Below, in pieces: positions 1 to 9,420 of a stretch of 64,000 nt of DNA. The position numbers and the translations under genes were made by a program. Under the pieces are notes generated by a model, which saw nothing but the letters and a program-made list of their open reading frames with translations, had not been told where the DNA came from and made no database searches. Numbering within the stretch: the stretch's first letter is position 1; the number at the start of each line of letters is the position of its first letter. The stretch is from Candidatus Avedoeria danica. Lineage in GTDB: Bacteria; Chloroflexota; Anaerolineae; Epilineales; Epilineaceae. The DNA is taken from assembly GCA_016703025.1 (NCBI GenBank), contig JADJCV010000005.1, forward strand, positions 186,001-250,000, in the 5' to 3' direction.

Positions 1-3000
1 ACGCGGAGCATATGTAGGACGAGCGAGCCCTTGTAGTACGCGTTCCAGTCGAACGCGCGGACGGGGGGGTTGAGCGGTGTGCCCTCGCCGTACCGCAGGA
101 CGAGTTCGCGGACGGCCTCCATCCGCCACGCGCTCGGCTCGATCCCGGCGCCGTCGTCGACCCCGACCTGCTGGAGGAACGTCAGCATGCCCGCGATCAA
201 CCAGCTGTCGGACCACGAACGCGGGCTGACGGACGCGCCGAACCACTGGAAGGATGTGGTGTTCGCGATCCGTGGTTCGAACATGCGCGGGTTCTCCGTC
301 AGGAGGCGTTGGTCGTCCATTGTGATCGCCGCCTGATACGACCCACCGCCGGACACCCCCGTGGCGACGAAGAGGTCGAGGCTCTCGAACGGATAGGGCG
401 CGATCCGCCGGCTGAACGCGGCGACGAAGTCCGATGTCCTCCAGGCGGCGCGCAGCGTCGTCGCTGGGTCGTCCAGTACGTGGAAGCGGATCGGCAGCCC
501 GCCCGGCGTGGCGTGCTCGACAATCGTGAACGGACCTACGCTGACCGCGACGCCGAACGGCGCCATCGGCTGGCGCATCTCGTAGACGAAGGTCGATGCC
601 GCATCGCCGGCGCGCTCCTCGACGAGGACGCCGCCGGCGACGGCCCGGAACGGGTGCGGGGCGGTGAGCTCGAACCGCCAGGCCGCCTTGTCCAGCGGGT
701 GGTCGTTCACGGGGATCCAGTTGCCGGTACCCGTTGGTATCCCGGCCGACCGCATCGTCTGCCGGCCGCCCGGCCGCAGCCCGCCGCGCACGACGCGCGG
801 CGTGCCGGCGTAGGCGAAGCGCATCGTGAACGGCTCGCCGGCGGCCATCGGGCGCGGCAGGTCGACCCAGAGCTTCTCCGCGTTCGCGGGCTGCTCGTAC
901 GTCGCGGCCACACCGTCCACCTCGACCGCCGAGAGCGTGAGGCCGGCGCTGCCGACGACGCGCAGGAAGTCCAGGCTGAGCCGGGTCAGGTCGGTGACGA
1001 CAGAGCGCGCCGCGATCGTCGTGTCCGCCTCGACTCGCTTGGCCACCGGGTCGATGCGGGCCTGGACGGTGTACGTGATCACGTCGTAGCCCGTGTTGCC
1101 GAGTGTCGGCTCGAACGGGTCGCCGATGGAGGGCTCGCCAACCGCGTCGATCGTCCCGCCCGCCGCCGGGTCCGCCGTGCGGCTGGGCGATTCGTCCGGG
1201 ATCTGGGGTTCGGTTTGGGCGATGTCCTCCCCACCCGCCGGCGCACGGCCGTCGGCCGAAGGGAACGCAGGCGGCGGCAGGTCGGCGCACACCGGGAGCG
1301 CCGCGTCCCACATTGGCCGGACGACGACGTCGGCCAGGATCGCCTGCTCCGGATCGGGCGTGACGGCCTCGAGGATCCCGGCGTACGGCAGCTCGGCGAG
1401 CTGATCGGAAGCGTGGATCGCTAGGGTCGATGCGACGACGCCGGCGCTGCCGTGGAGCGCGATCGGCAGCGCGAAGGACACGGGCTGGGCCGTCCACTGG
1501 CAGATCCGGACGCGGACCTTGCCGTCGGCGCGCGACCACGCCAGGTGCATGCGCGGCACGGCAGCCTGGTGGAAGTCGACGTCCAGCCGGGCGCGCATCG
1601 CCGCCCCGTTCGGCCCGGCGGCCTCTATCGCCGCCGCCTCGAATGCCGCGAGCGACAGCTCGCCTGGCCGGAGGCCGGCGTGATAGCGCCGAAGCGCCGT
1701 CCAGAAGAGCGCATCGCCAAGGGCGAGGCGGACGGTGTGAACGCCGAACGGCGGCTTGTAGTTCGCGACGCTTCCCAGGTTACGGTCCTCGTAGACTCCC
1801 TGCAGCGTCGCGAGCGGGGCGTCCGCGGTGACCCACTGGATGTAGTCGCGCTCGAACGCCGTCAGCCTGGCGCGCACGGGCTCGGGGCCTTGGTCGCGTG
1901 CGCCGTATAGGAGGCCGAGGTAGTCGTTCAGGCCGTGGTGGAACCAGTACGTGTCATCGTACGCGACCGGGAACCACAAGCCGGCCAGCCGGACCACGGC
2001 GCTCCGGTCGACGTACCGCACGCCGTCCTTCGCGTCCGCGGAGCCGAGGACGAACATCCCCGGCAACGCCTCCGAACTCTGCGGGCCGGAGTAGTACTTC
2101 TGCGGATCCTCGGTGCCGCCGTCGATAATCCGCAGCTTCGGGTATGGCGTGCCCAGCCGTATCGCGAGCCAGTCGAACTGGCGAACGACGGCGTCGAGGA
2201 CGGGCCCGCTCTGCTCGGACGGCCGTGGGCTGTACAACGTGAGCGGGATGCCCGCCGCGCTGAGCCGCTCGACGACGCTGAAGCGGCCGAAGTGCACCTT
2301 GAGATCGTCCGGCAGGATCGAGTCCGCGCGCCAGATCGAGGTCACCTGGCCCTCCGTCCGGTCCTCGCGCTCGCGCTCCGCGTTCACGACGACGGTGATC
2401 GGCTCTGGCACGGTGACGCTCAGCCGGAAGCGCACCCGGTCGTCCGCATCCGGGCTGCCCGGGTACCAACCACCTGGCCCGGCGCCCGCCCAGGCGTGGA
2501 CGATCACTTTTCCGTCCGGCTGGGTGTGTCGCCAGTTGAAGCCACTGCCGTGTTCGTACGAGATCTTGAGCTCGAAGGGCGTGCCGCGTGGCGTGGCCCG
2601 CGGGAGCGCGACCCAGAGCCGATCCTTGTCCGCGTTCGATCCCCAGCGGGCCGGTGCGCCGTCGAGGCGGACCTGGACGGGTTCGTCGTTCAGGCGGAAG
2701 AACAGGAGGTCAATCTCCGACAGGCCGTCGACCGTCGTGCGGCCCCGGATCGTGACCCCGCCGGAGACCCCCATCGTTTCCTTCTGGTTCTCGCCCGGGA
2801 AGGTCACCATCTGGACCTTCAACCGGATGTCGTAGCTCTCGACGTCGTATCCCGGCTCATCGGCGGCGAACCACGCCCGCTGGAGCATCGGCAGGTAGGC
2901 CAGCGAGCGGGGGCCGGCCGGCGGCGTCGGGGCCTGGGCGGCGGGGCGGGCCGAGGCGACGGCCGAGCCGGCGACGACGGCGCCGGCGACGATCGCGGCG

Positions 3001-3047
3001 AGGCGGCGGAGGGCGGGCGCGGCGAGAGGCGAGCGAACCGTGGTCAT
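1..3047 (-). CDS. M1-family (gluzincin) protein without zinc-binding residues, C-terminus cut by window edge
   Basis: Partial gene with about 1015 residues visible. The start ATG at 3047 has a GGAG 8 bases upstream. The N-terminus is a signal peptide (about residues 1-37), then a Pro/Thr linker and a YLPMLQR motif, then two successive M1-like halves, as in the next upstream gene (3165-6917). The second half aligns with the active half of that paralogue around its HEAAH, but here reads NTTSFQWFG (residues 929-933 replace HExxH). The downstream WLNEGF is WLIAGM, and the GGGMEN site is GGGSY. The first half reads VRLAGLWF and WFHHGL at the same places. Every zinc ligand and the general base are therefore missing, so I infer a non-catalytic secreted protein from a tandem duplication. 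Confidence is high for the fold and moderate for loss of function. Confidence 0.85.
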   Translation of the reverse strand, partial: MTTVRSPLAAPALRRLAAIVAGAVVAGSAVASARPAAQAPTPPAGPRSLAYLPMLQRAWFAADEPGYDVESYDIRLKVQMVTFPGENQKETMGVSGGVTIRGRTTVDGLSEIDLLFFRLNDEPVQVRLDGAPARWGSNADKDRLWVALPRATPRGTPFELKISYEHGSGFNWRHTQPDGKVIVHAWAGAGPGGWYPGSPDADDRVRFRLSVTVPEPITVVVNAEREREDRTEGQVTSIWRADSILPDDLKVHFGRFSVVERLSAAGIPLTLYSPRPSEQSGPVLDAVVRQFDWLAIRLGTPYPKLRIIDGGTEDPQKYYSGPQSSEALPGMFVLGSADAKDGVRYVDRSAVVRLAGLWFPVAYDDTYWFHHGLNDYLGLLYGARDQGPEPVRARLTAFERDYIQWVTADAPLATLQGVYEDRNLGSVANYKPPFGVHTVRLALGDALFWTALRRYHAGLRPGELSLAAFEAAAIEAAGPNGAAMRARLDVDFHQAAVPRMHLAWSRADGKVRVRICQWTAQPVSFALPIALHGSAGVVASTLAIHASDQLAELPYAGILEAVTPDPEQAILADVVVRPMWDAALPVCADLPPPAFPSADGRAPAGGEDIAQTEPQIPDESPSRTADPAAGGTIDAVGEPSIGDPFEPTLGNTGYDVITYTVQARIDPVAKRVEADTTIAARSVVTDLTRLSLDFLRVVGSAGLTLSAVEVDGVAATYEQPANAEKLWVDLPRPMAAGEPFTMRFAYAGTPRVVRGGLRPGGRQTMRSAGIPTGTGNWIPVNDHPLDKAAWRFELTAPHPFRAVAGGVLVEERAGDAASTFVYEMRQPMAPFGVAVSVGPFTIVEHATPGGLPIRFHVLDDPATTLRAAWRTSDFVAAFSRRIAPYPFESLDLFVATGVSGGGSYQAAITMDDQRLLTENPRMFEPRIANTTSFQWFGASVSPRSWSDSWLIAGMLTFLQQVGVDDGAGIEPSAWRMEAVRELVLRYGEGTPLNPPVRAFDWNAYYKGSLVLHMLR

Positions 3048-3164
3048 GATGTAGGCTCCGAAGTCTGGGTTGCATTCGCTGGGGCAAGACTAGGCGATGG
3101 GCGCGAGCGTCGTCAAGCTGCGCCCGTTGCGCGCAGCGGCCGGACGAGCCCGGCCGGCGGATCG

Positions 3165-6100
3165 TCAGGGCGTCCCCCCCGCCGCCCACGCCGCCGCGAT
3201 CGCGTCGCACGTCGTGGTCGCGTCGAGGTTGGCCAGCCGGACGACGCGGATGTCGGCCAGCAGCTCGACGTCGGGGTCGACGGTGACGCCCGTGACGTCC
3301 TTGAACGGGAACTCCGTCGTCGACACTTCGAGGTCCGACTGGGCGCCGGTGAGACGGCCCGATGCCCGAAGTGCCCCGAACTTCTGATGGGCCGCGACGG
3401 TGATCGGGAGGTCGAACGCCGGTTCGCTTTGGCACAGCCGCACGCGCACGACGTCGTCCGCCCCCTGCGTCCAGCCGGCGTACACCACCGGCTGGCCCGC
3501 CCGATGGACCCACTGGTCGAACGCCGCTCCAACGTCCACGCCCGTCCCGGCCGCCTCGGCCGCCAGCGCCGCCTCGAGGTCGTCCGTCTTGGCGTTGCCG
3601 TACTCGAACGCCGCGTAGTACGCCCGCAGGCCCTTCCAGAAGGCCTCCTCGCCGAGCTGGGCGCGCAGCATGTGGAGCACCCAGCCGCCCTTCTCGTACG
3701 TGTTCGTGCCGAACATGTCGGCAGGGATCGGCTGGCTGACGGGCGCGTTCGCGCCGCCGTTCAGAATCGTGTAGCGCAGGCCCTCCATCCGCCACCCAAG
3801 CGGCTCCGGGCCGACGCGGTCCGCGCGCCAGAGTTCGGCGAAGTACGTCGCGAAGCCCTCGTTCAGCCAGATGTCGGCCCATGAGTACGGGCTGATCGCG
3901 TCGCCGAACCACTGATGGGCGGCCTCGTGGGCGATCAGGCTGTGGGAGCTGCGCGGTGCGCGCGTCGTGAAGACGTTGGCGCCGATCGCCGTCATCGACT
4001 GGTTCTCCATCCCGCCGCCGAAGTCGGGCGCCGCGAAGTGGCCATAGCTGTCGAACGCATACGGCGCCACGAGGCGGCCGAAAACGCTCAGGATGTCGGG
4101 CGTGACGTCGACGACACGCATCCCGACGGCCGGATCGTTGAGGAAGTAGTGGCGGATCGTCACGCCGTCCGGCCCGGCCTGGTCGGCCGTTCGATAGCGG
4201 CCGACGGCGGCACCGGCCAGGTAGGTGCTCATCGGCTGGCGCATCTCGAAGACGGCCGTCGATTCCGTCTCGCCGACGCGCTCCTCGACGAGGACGCCAT
4301 TGGCGGCGGAGCGGAAGGGCGCCGGCGCGGTGATCTCGAAGCGGAACAACGCCTTGTCGCGCGGGTGGTCGTTGCAGGGGATCCAGTTGCGTGTGCCGTT
4401 GGGCTCGGAGATCGCATACATCGTCTGCTGGCTGTGCGGCATCAGGCCGCCGCTGAAGATGTCCGTCCCGCCCTCACGCGGCTCGCCGCCGTAGACGAAG
4501 CGCATCGTGAAGGCTTGGCCGTCGGCCAGTGGTTGCGGAAGGTCCAGCCAGAGCTTGTCGACGTCCGCCGGCCGCTCGTACGCCGCCGCCTGGCCGTCGA
4601 CCTCGACGGTCGTGATCGCCAAGCCGTCCTTGCCGTCCGCGCTCATGCGGATGAAGTCGAGGCTGATCCGGCTCAGGCCGCTGATCACGCTCCGCGCCTG
4701 AACCGTCGTGTCGGCGTCGACCCGTCCCGCCACCGGGTCGATCCGGGCCTTGACGGTGTAGGTGATCACATCGTAACCGGTGTTCCCGAGGTATGAGATG
4801 TACGGATCGCCGATCGACGGCTCGCCGGGGACGACGGCGTCCGGGTGCGCTTCGGCGCCCGCGGGCACGACGGCGCGCAGCGGCGGCGGGAGGTGACGAA
4901 GGGCGTGCGACCGACGGTGGGTGCCCTCGACGCCGGTCCCGTCCTCGGCTTCGCCGCCTTCGGTCGCGTCCAAATCCATGTCCACGTCGCCGTCGCCGCC
5001 GTCGATCCGGGCGTGTTTTGTGACGATCTCCGCCCCGGGCATCCCCATCGCCGCCGCCCCGCCCGTCGCGATCGCCGGCTGCGGCAGCGCGGCGCACTCG
5101 GGCAGCGGCGCCTCCCCCATCGAGTGAACGATGATATCGGCGAGGGCGATCTGATCGGGGTCGGGTGTCATCGCGCTCAGCGTCCCGTCGTACGGAATCT
5201 CGAAGACCTCGTCTACCTTGCCGATGACCAGCGTTCCGAGGGCCGTGCCGGTGCTGCCGTACAGCTGGAGCGGCAGCACGATCCCGTTTGGCTCGGTGGT
5301 GAGCTGGCAAGCACGCGCCCGGACCACGCCGCCGGCGCGCGACCAGGCGAGGTTCAGACGGGGCGTCTTGGCCGCTCGGAAGTGGATGTCGAGCACGGCA
5401 CGGAAGAAGGCCGTCGGCTCGCTCGGCGGCAGGTTGTCGATCGTGGCGGCTTCGAACGCGGGCAGGGAAGCGAGCAGCTGCGGCGTCGTCTTGATGTAAT
5501 CGCGCAGCACCTGCCAGAACACGTCGTCGCCGAGCCGCCAACGCACATTGTGATAGGCCCACGGCGCCTTGTTCGCCGCGACGGCCTGCGTCGACGCCGA
5601 GCCGTCGCCCGGCAGGTCCGAGAGAGCGATGTCGCGCGTGACGCCGAACGCGTAGGCCGACTCGAGGGCCGCAAGGCGGGCGCGGATGATCTCCGGTCCT
5701 TGGTCGCGCGCCTGGTACAGGTAGCCGAGGTATGTCGTCAGACCGGTGTTCAGCCAGTCGTCGCCCCGTTTCTGGACGCCGACGGCGCCGCCGAACCACT
5801 GCCGCGCGATGAGGGCGGCGTTGCGCTCCCAGTAGACCGTTCGCGCGTTCACCTGGTTGCGCCCGACGACGAACATCCCGGCCAGCGACGCCGAGCCCGT
5901 CGCGCCGGTTTCGACGAACGTCATGTTGCCGTACGGATTGCCGAACAGGCGATCGCCGAACCACTCGAGCTGGCGGGTGAGCGCCTGAATCGTCGGCTTC
6001 GCCTCGTCGACGGGCCGGAACGTGTAGCTCATCAGCGGCACGCCGCTCTCGCTCTCGGACTCGTCGACGATGTAGCGGCCGATGTTCACCATCGCGTCCG

Positions 6101-6917
6101 CGGTGGCCATCTGCCGCTTCGTGAAAAAGACGGATGTCGTGGCGCCGGAATCGTGGAAGTGGTTCACCCGAAGGCCGTTGGCGACCGCCAAGTACGGATC
6201 GGGCGCCGTCAGCGTGAACGAGAACTCGGCGCGATCGCGCGGGTGGTGGTTCACCGGGAACCAGCTGCTGGCGTTGCCGACTGGCGTCCAGATCTGAAGC
6301 GTGTCCGGGTTGTCCTGGCTGGCCCGCCGGACCGAGAACCCGGCGCTGCTCTTGTACTGGAACCGGATGTTGAAGCGCGTTCCGCGCGCCCAGTTCGGCG
6401 GCAACGCGACCCATACCTTGTTGCCCGCCCCGGCCCACCATCGGACCGGCGAGTCGTCGAGCAGCACATCGACCGGCCCGGACGGCAGCACGAAGTCGAG
6501 TGCGATCTGGTCGACGCGGTCGACGTTGGTGTACGCGTAGACGAACGCGACGGCGGTGTACTCGACGCGCGGCGGCTGCCCGCCCTGGCCGACCGTGCCC
6601 GGATCGATGTTGAACGCCAAGCGCACGTCATAGCTGTCGACGTCATAGCCCGGGTTGCCGAGGCCCGGCGCGCCGGGATCACCGAGCGTGCTCGTCGCCA
6701 TCGACCAGCTGCGCTGGAGGACGGGCAGGTAGATCGTCGGCCCTCTTGGCGTCGGCGCGGTTGGCGTCGGCGCCTGGCCGAGCGGCCGTCCCGCTACGGG
6801 TGACGAAGCGACGAGCGACAGTGCGACGAGCGACAACGCGACGAGCTTCGCGCCGACCCCCGACGTGGACGTCATACGAGCGAGTTGGCGGCGAACGAGC
6901 GGACGGCGGGGCGACAT
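3165..6917 (-). CDS. Secreted two-half M1 family metallopeptidase
   Basis: 1250-residue exported aminopeptidase-like protein. I chose ATG 6917, with GGAG 7 bases upstream, over an in-frame start at 7058. After a signal peptide come a PTPTAPTP linker and YLPVLQRSW, then two M1-like halves. The second half has the gluzincin signature HEAAHQW (H997, E998, H1001) and, 18 residues on, E1020 in WLNEGFATYF. It also has a GGGMEN substrate loop and a YEKGG motif resembling the catalytic tyrosine region. In the first half the same positions read ALIARQW and WLNTGL, so that half is a pseudo-domain. Most M1 enzymes have one catalytic unit in 600-900 residues; a doubled form with one dead half is unusual. 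It lies 117 bp upstream of its catalytically dead paralogue. Probable role: extracellular peptide trimming. Confidence 0.9.
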   Translation of the reverse strand: MSPRRPLVRRQLARMTSTSGVGAKLVALSLVALSLVASSPVAGRPLGQAPTPTAPTPRGPTIYLPVLQRSWSMATSTLGDPGAPGLGNPGYDVDSYDVRLAFNIDPGTVGQGGQPPRVEYTAVAFVYAYTNVDRVDQIALDFVLPSGPVDVLLDDSPVRWWAGAGNKVWVALPPNWARGTRFNIRFQYKSSAGFSVRRASQDNPDTLQIWTPVGNASSWFPVNHHPRDRAEFSFTLTAPDPYLAVANGLRVNHFHDSGATTSVFFTKRQMATADAMVNIGRYIVDESESESGVPLMSYTFRPVDEAKPTIQALTRQLEWFGDRLFGNPYGNMTFVETGATGSASLAGMFVVGRNQVNARTVYWERNAALIARQWFGGAVGVQKRGDDWLNTGLTTYLGYLYQARDQGPEIIRARLAALESAYAFGVTRDIALSDLPGDGSASTQAVAANKAPWAYHNVRWRLGDDVFWQVLRDYIKTTPQLLASLPAFEAATIDNLPPSEPTAFFRAVLDIHFRAAKTPRLNLAWSRAGGVVRARACQLTTEPNGIVLPLQLYGSTGTALGTLVIGKVDEVFEIPYDGTLSAMTPDPDQIALADIIVHSMGEAPLPECAALPQPAIATGGAAAMGMPGAEIVTKHARIDGGDGDVDMDLDATEGGEAEDGTGVEGTHRRSHALRHLPPPLRAVVPAGAEAHPDAVVPGEPSIGDPYISYLGNTGYDVITYTVKARIDPVAGRVDADTTVQARSVISGLSRISLDFIRMSADGKDGLAITTVEVDGQAAAYERPADVDKLWLDLPQPLADGQAFTMRFVYGGEPREGGTDIFSGGLMPHSQQTMYAISEPNGTRNWIPCNDHPRDKALFRFEITAPAPFRSAANGVLVEERVGETESTAVFEMRQPMSTYLAGAAVGRYRTADQAGPDGVTIRHYFLNDPAVGMRVVDVTPDILSVFGRLVAPYAFDSYGHFAAPDFGGGMENQSMTAIGANVFTTRAPRSSHSLIAHEAAHQWFGDAISPYSWADIWLNEGFATYFAELWRADRVGPEPLGWRMEGLRYTILNGGANAPVSQPIPADMFGTNTYEKGGWVLHMLRAQLGEEAFWKGLRAYYAAFEYGNAKTDDLEAALAAEAAGTGVDVGAAFDQWVHRAGQPVVYAGWTQGADDVVRVRLCQSEPAFDLPITVAAHQKFGALRASGRLTGAQSDLEVSTTEFPFKDVTGVTVDPDVELLADIRVVRLANLDATTTCDAIAAAWAAGGTP

Positions 6918-7111
6918 GGGGCTACTCCAGCGGGACCGGGCCGAGGGCCGGAGCGTATCGTCACGTATCGTCGCGGTCAACCGGTCCCCGAGGAGAGCCG
7001 CCGACCGCCGGGCCGTCTCACCCCTCGGCAGCCGCGCTGGTACTCCGTCACTGGACACACTTCGGATATCCGACAGAGGGAGTTATAAGCAGACCCTGCA
7101 GTGACAGAGGA

Positions 7112-8368
7112 CTAGCGCAGCGCATCCACCGCCACCACGCGTCCGCCACCACCCGACGCCGCGCTCTCGCCCAGCTGCCGCTCGACGCGCTTCATCACCC
7201 ACGCCGCGTCCCGCCCGACGCCGCCGATCAGCTCGGAGACGCGGCTGCGCATCCACGGCAGGCCGATCGCGTACAGCCCGGGGACTTCGCCGACGCCGCC
7301 GGCCTGCCGCAGCTGTCCGTCCGGCCGGAGCGCGCCGTCGATCGCCAGCCAACCGTGGTCCGGGCGGAAGCCGGTGCACCACACCACGGCCTCGAACCCG
7401 CCGATCGCCGCGGCGGCGCCGGCGTCGTCAGCGGCCAGGAAGCCGTGGCGGGCGGCGAAGCCGAGCACGCGGCCGACAGAGCGGATGCGGCCATCCCGGA
7501 GGGCATCGCGCAGGGCGTAACCCATGATCACCTCGCCGGTGCCGAACGTCCACCGCACGAGCGGGTTGGAGGGACCGATGTAGTTGTAGCCGAGCGTCTC
7601 GCCCCAGCAGAAGATGCTGCGGCCGAGCACGGTCAGCGGCATGAAGCGCATCCGGTCGCCGACGGCGATCGTCACATCCTTGCCGGCGTCGGCCAGCTCG
7701 ACGCTGATCTGTGCGCCCGAGTTCCCGGCCCCGACGACGAGCACGCGCCGCCCAGGCACTTGGCCGGGATTGCGGTATTCGCCGGAGTGGATCTGGAAGA
7801 TGTCGCGCGGCAGCTGCGTCCCGAACTCGGGCACGATCGGCTGATGGCACCCGCCCGCCGCCACGACGACGGCCCGCGCCCGCCACGTACCCGTGACCGT
7901 GGCGACGACGAACCCCGGGACGCCATGGCCGGCGTGCGTGGACGCGGATCGGGCCGCGGTACGCGGCGCTGCGGCCAGCGTGACGCGCCGCACGGGCTCG
8001 CCGTACGCCACGTCGATGTCCATCGCCCGGGCGTAGCGCTGCAGATAGGCCACGATCTCGTCGCGCGTCGGGTACCCGTTGGGGCGGCCGGGCATCGCCA
8101 GGCCGGGCAGGGCGGAGAACCGGCGCGGGGTGTACAGCACCAAGCTGTCGTAGCGGTTCAGCCACGCCGATCCGGCCACATCCGCAGCCTCGAGGACGAC
8201 ATGGTCCAGGCCGGCCCGTTTGGCGAAATAGGCCGCCGCAAGGCCGGACTCGCCCGCGCCGATGATGACCACATCCACCGATCTCGTCTGGCCCACGCCC
8301 ACGTCCTCGTCGTCCATCCCAAAGGCAGCCGTCGGGCAATTCTCGCCGCGGACGGCCAAGGTTGCCAC
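7112..8368 (-). CDS. Flavin-containing monooxygenase-like NAD(P)/FAD oxidoreductase
   Basis: 418 residues with two Rossmann dinucleotide motifs: GAGESG near the N-terminus for FAD and GAGNSG about residue 200 for NAD(P). Between them is FQIHSGEYRNP, resembling the FMO/Baeyer-Villiger fingerprint. A W-x-N-R-Y-D-S-L stretch after the first motif is typical of CzcO/YhgS-like flavoproteins. The substrate is unknown. The longest frame begins with GTG at 8368 behind a weak purine-rich stretch; ATG 8317 would put the FAD motif closer to the N-terminus and is also possible. It is transcribed divergently from hrcA and lies upstream of the M1 gene, separated from it by 194 bp, so co-transcription is uncertain. 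Confidence 0.82.
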   Translation of the reverse strand: MATLAVRGENCPTAAFGMDDEDVGVGQTRSVDVVIIGAGESGLAAAYFAKRAGLDHVVLEAADVAGSAWLNRYDSLVLYTPRRFSALPGLAMPGRPNGYPTRDEIVAYLQRYARAMDIDVAYGEPVRRVTLAAAPRTAARSASTHAGHGVPGFVVATVTGTWRARAVVVAAGGCHQPIVPEFGTQLPRDIFQIHSGEYRNPGQVPGRRVLVVGAGNSGAQISVELADAGKDVTIAVGDRMRFMPLTVLGRSIFCWGETLGYNYIGPSNPLVRWTFGTGEVIMGYALRDALRDGRIRSVGRVLGFAARHGFLAADDAGAAAAIGGFEAVVWCTGFRPDHGWLAIDGALRPDGQLRQAGGVGEVPGLYAIGLPWMRSRVSELIGGVGRDAAWVMKRVERQLGESAASGGGGRVVAVDALR

Positions 8369-8422
8369 TTCCGCCCACCCTCGCGGGCCGGCGATCGGAT
8401 GATAGACCCTCGGACAATGCCG

Positions 8423-8451
8423 TTGACGTGCCGGCCGCGGCCGTCTATCGT
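8423..8451 (+). promoter_or_regulatory. Candidate hrcA promoter, leaderless geometry
   Basis: TTGACG (8423-8428), 17-bp spacer, TATCGT (8446-8451). The ATG at 8458 lies 7 bases after the -10 box, so transcription would start on or next to the start codon, and no Shine-Dalgarno is present. I see no CIRCE inverted repeat (TTAGCACTC-N9-GAGTGCTAA) nearby. Confidence 0.55.
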
Positions 8452-8457
8452 TCCGCC

Positions 8458-9420
8458 ATGTCCCACCGGAGTCCCGACGTCCTGTTGACCGAGCGCCGCG
8501 CGCTCGTCCTCGGCCTGATCGTGCGCGAGCACATCGCGCACGGCCAGCCCGTCAGCTCGCACTGGCTGATCGACCACTACGATCTCGGCGTCTCGAGCGC
8601 GACGATCCGCAACGAGATGGCCGCGCTCGAGGACATGGGCCTCCTCGGCCAGCCGCACACCTCGGCAGGACGCGTACCGACGGTCGCCGGCTACCGCCTG
8701 TTCGTCGAACGCCTGATGCGCCACGCCGCCCTCGCCCCGCGCGAGATGCGCACGATCCGCCACCAGTTCCAGCAGGCCGGCGGCGACGTGGAGCGCTGGC
8801 TGCGCCTGGCCGCCGGTGCCGTGGCCAGCGCGACGGGCGCGGCGGGCCTCGTGGCCGTGCCGGAAACGCCGACCGTCGCCGGCACGGCGGCGCTGCCGCT
8901 CGAGCTGACCGTGCCCCGCCTCTACCACGCCGGCCTGGCGGAGTGCATCGAAGCCCCCGAGTTCGCCGAGGCGGAATCGCGCCGCGGCATCGTCAGCCTC
9001 CTCGAGCGCGGCGACGGCCTGCGCGCCGTCCTCGACCGCCTGCCGCCGGAGGGCGTCCACGTCCTCATCGGCGGCGAGCCCCCCCTCGAGCACGTCCCGT
9101 ACCTCACGCTCGTCCTCGCGCGCTTCGGCCGCGGCGGCCACGGGGCGGCATCGGCGGCGTCGCGGCCCGTGCCGGCGACCTGGCCCGTGGCGGCGCGGGT
9201 CGGCGGGCCGTTCCCGGACGGTGACCCGGGCAATTTCGGCGACCAGACCGGCGGGGCCCCGGGCCCGGCCCCCCCGGGGCCCCCCCCCCCGCCCGTGTTA
9301 GCGGGACGTCTGTCGGATGCCCCGCAGGCGACCTGGGACCGCGCGGCGGATCGGCACACGCGTGGCGGCCCGCGATCGGACGCCATGGCACCGACGCCCG
9401 ATCCCGGGGCGCCCGGTTGA
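8458..9420 (+). CDS. hrcA: Heat-inducible transcription repressor HrcA, abnormal
   Basis: The N-terminal winged helix is clear (VSSATIRNEMAALEDMGLL, then PHTSAGRVPT). So are pieces of the later domain (LYHAGLAECIEAPEF, VHVLIGGEPP, LTLVLARF). HrcA represses class I heat-shock genes by binding CIRCE operators. Two defects are visible. About 100 residues of the central domain expected in the family are missing between roughly residues 143 and 150, although the frame stays open. After LTLVLARFGRGG the expected glycine-rich GPTRM-like ending is replaced by low-complexity Pro/Gly/Ala sequence up to the stop at 9420. The second defect coincides with C/G homopolymers and may be a sequencing error. 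The true end is therefore unknown. It stands upstream of dnaJ as in other Chloroflexota. Confidence 0.75.
   Translation: MSHRSPDVLLTERRALVLGLIVREHIAHGQPVSSHWLIDHYDLGVSSATIRNEMAALEDMGLLGQPHTSAGRVPTVAGYRLFVERLMRHAALAPREMRTIRHQFQQAGGDVERWLRLAAGAVASATGAAGLVAVPETPTVAGTAALPLELTVPRLYHAGLAECIEAPEFAEAESRRGIVSLLERGDGLRAVLDRLPPEGVHVLIGGEPPLEHVPYLTLVLARFGRGGHGAASAASRPVPATWPVAARVGGPFPDGDPGNFGDQTGGAPGPAPPGPPPPPVLAGRLSDAPQATWDRAADRHTRGGPRSDAMAPTPDPGAPG

Noticed and set aside
1935..3884. Long plus-strand open frame of 649 codons opposite the M1 genes
   Set aside because: It is Arg/Ala/Asp-rich composition typical of the reverse strand of a high-GC gene, it has no recognisable domain and it spans two real genes and their spacer.
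4474..6441. 655-codon minus-strand frame within the second M1 gene
   Set aside because: It is an out-of-frame reading of the M1 coding sequence, dominated by Arg/Pro/Ala.
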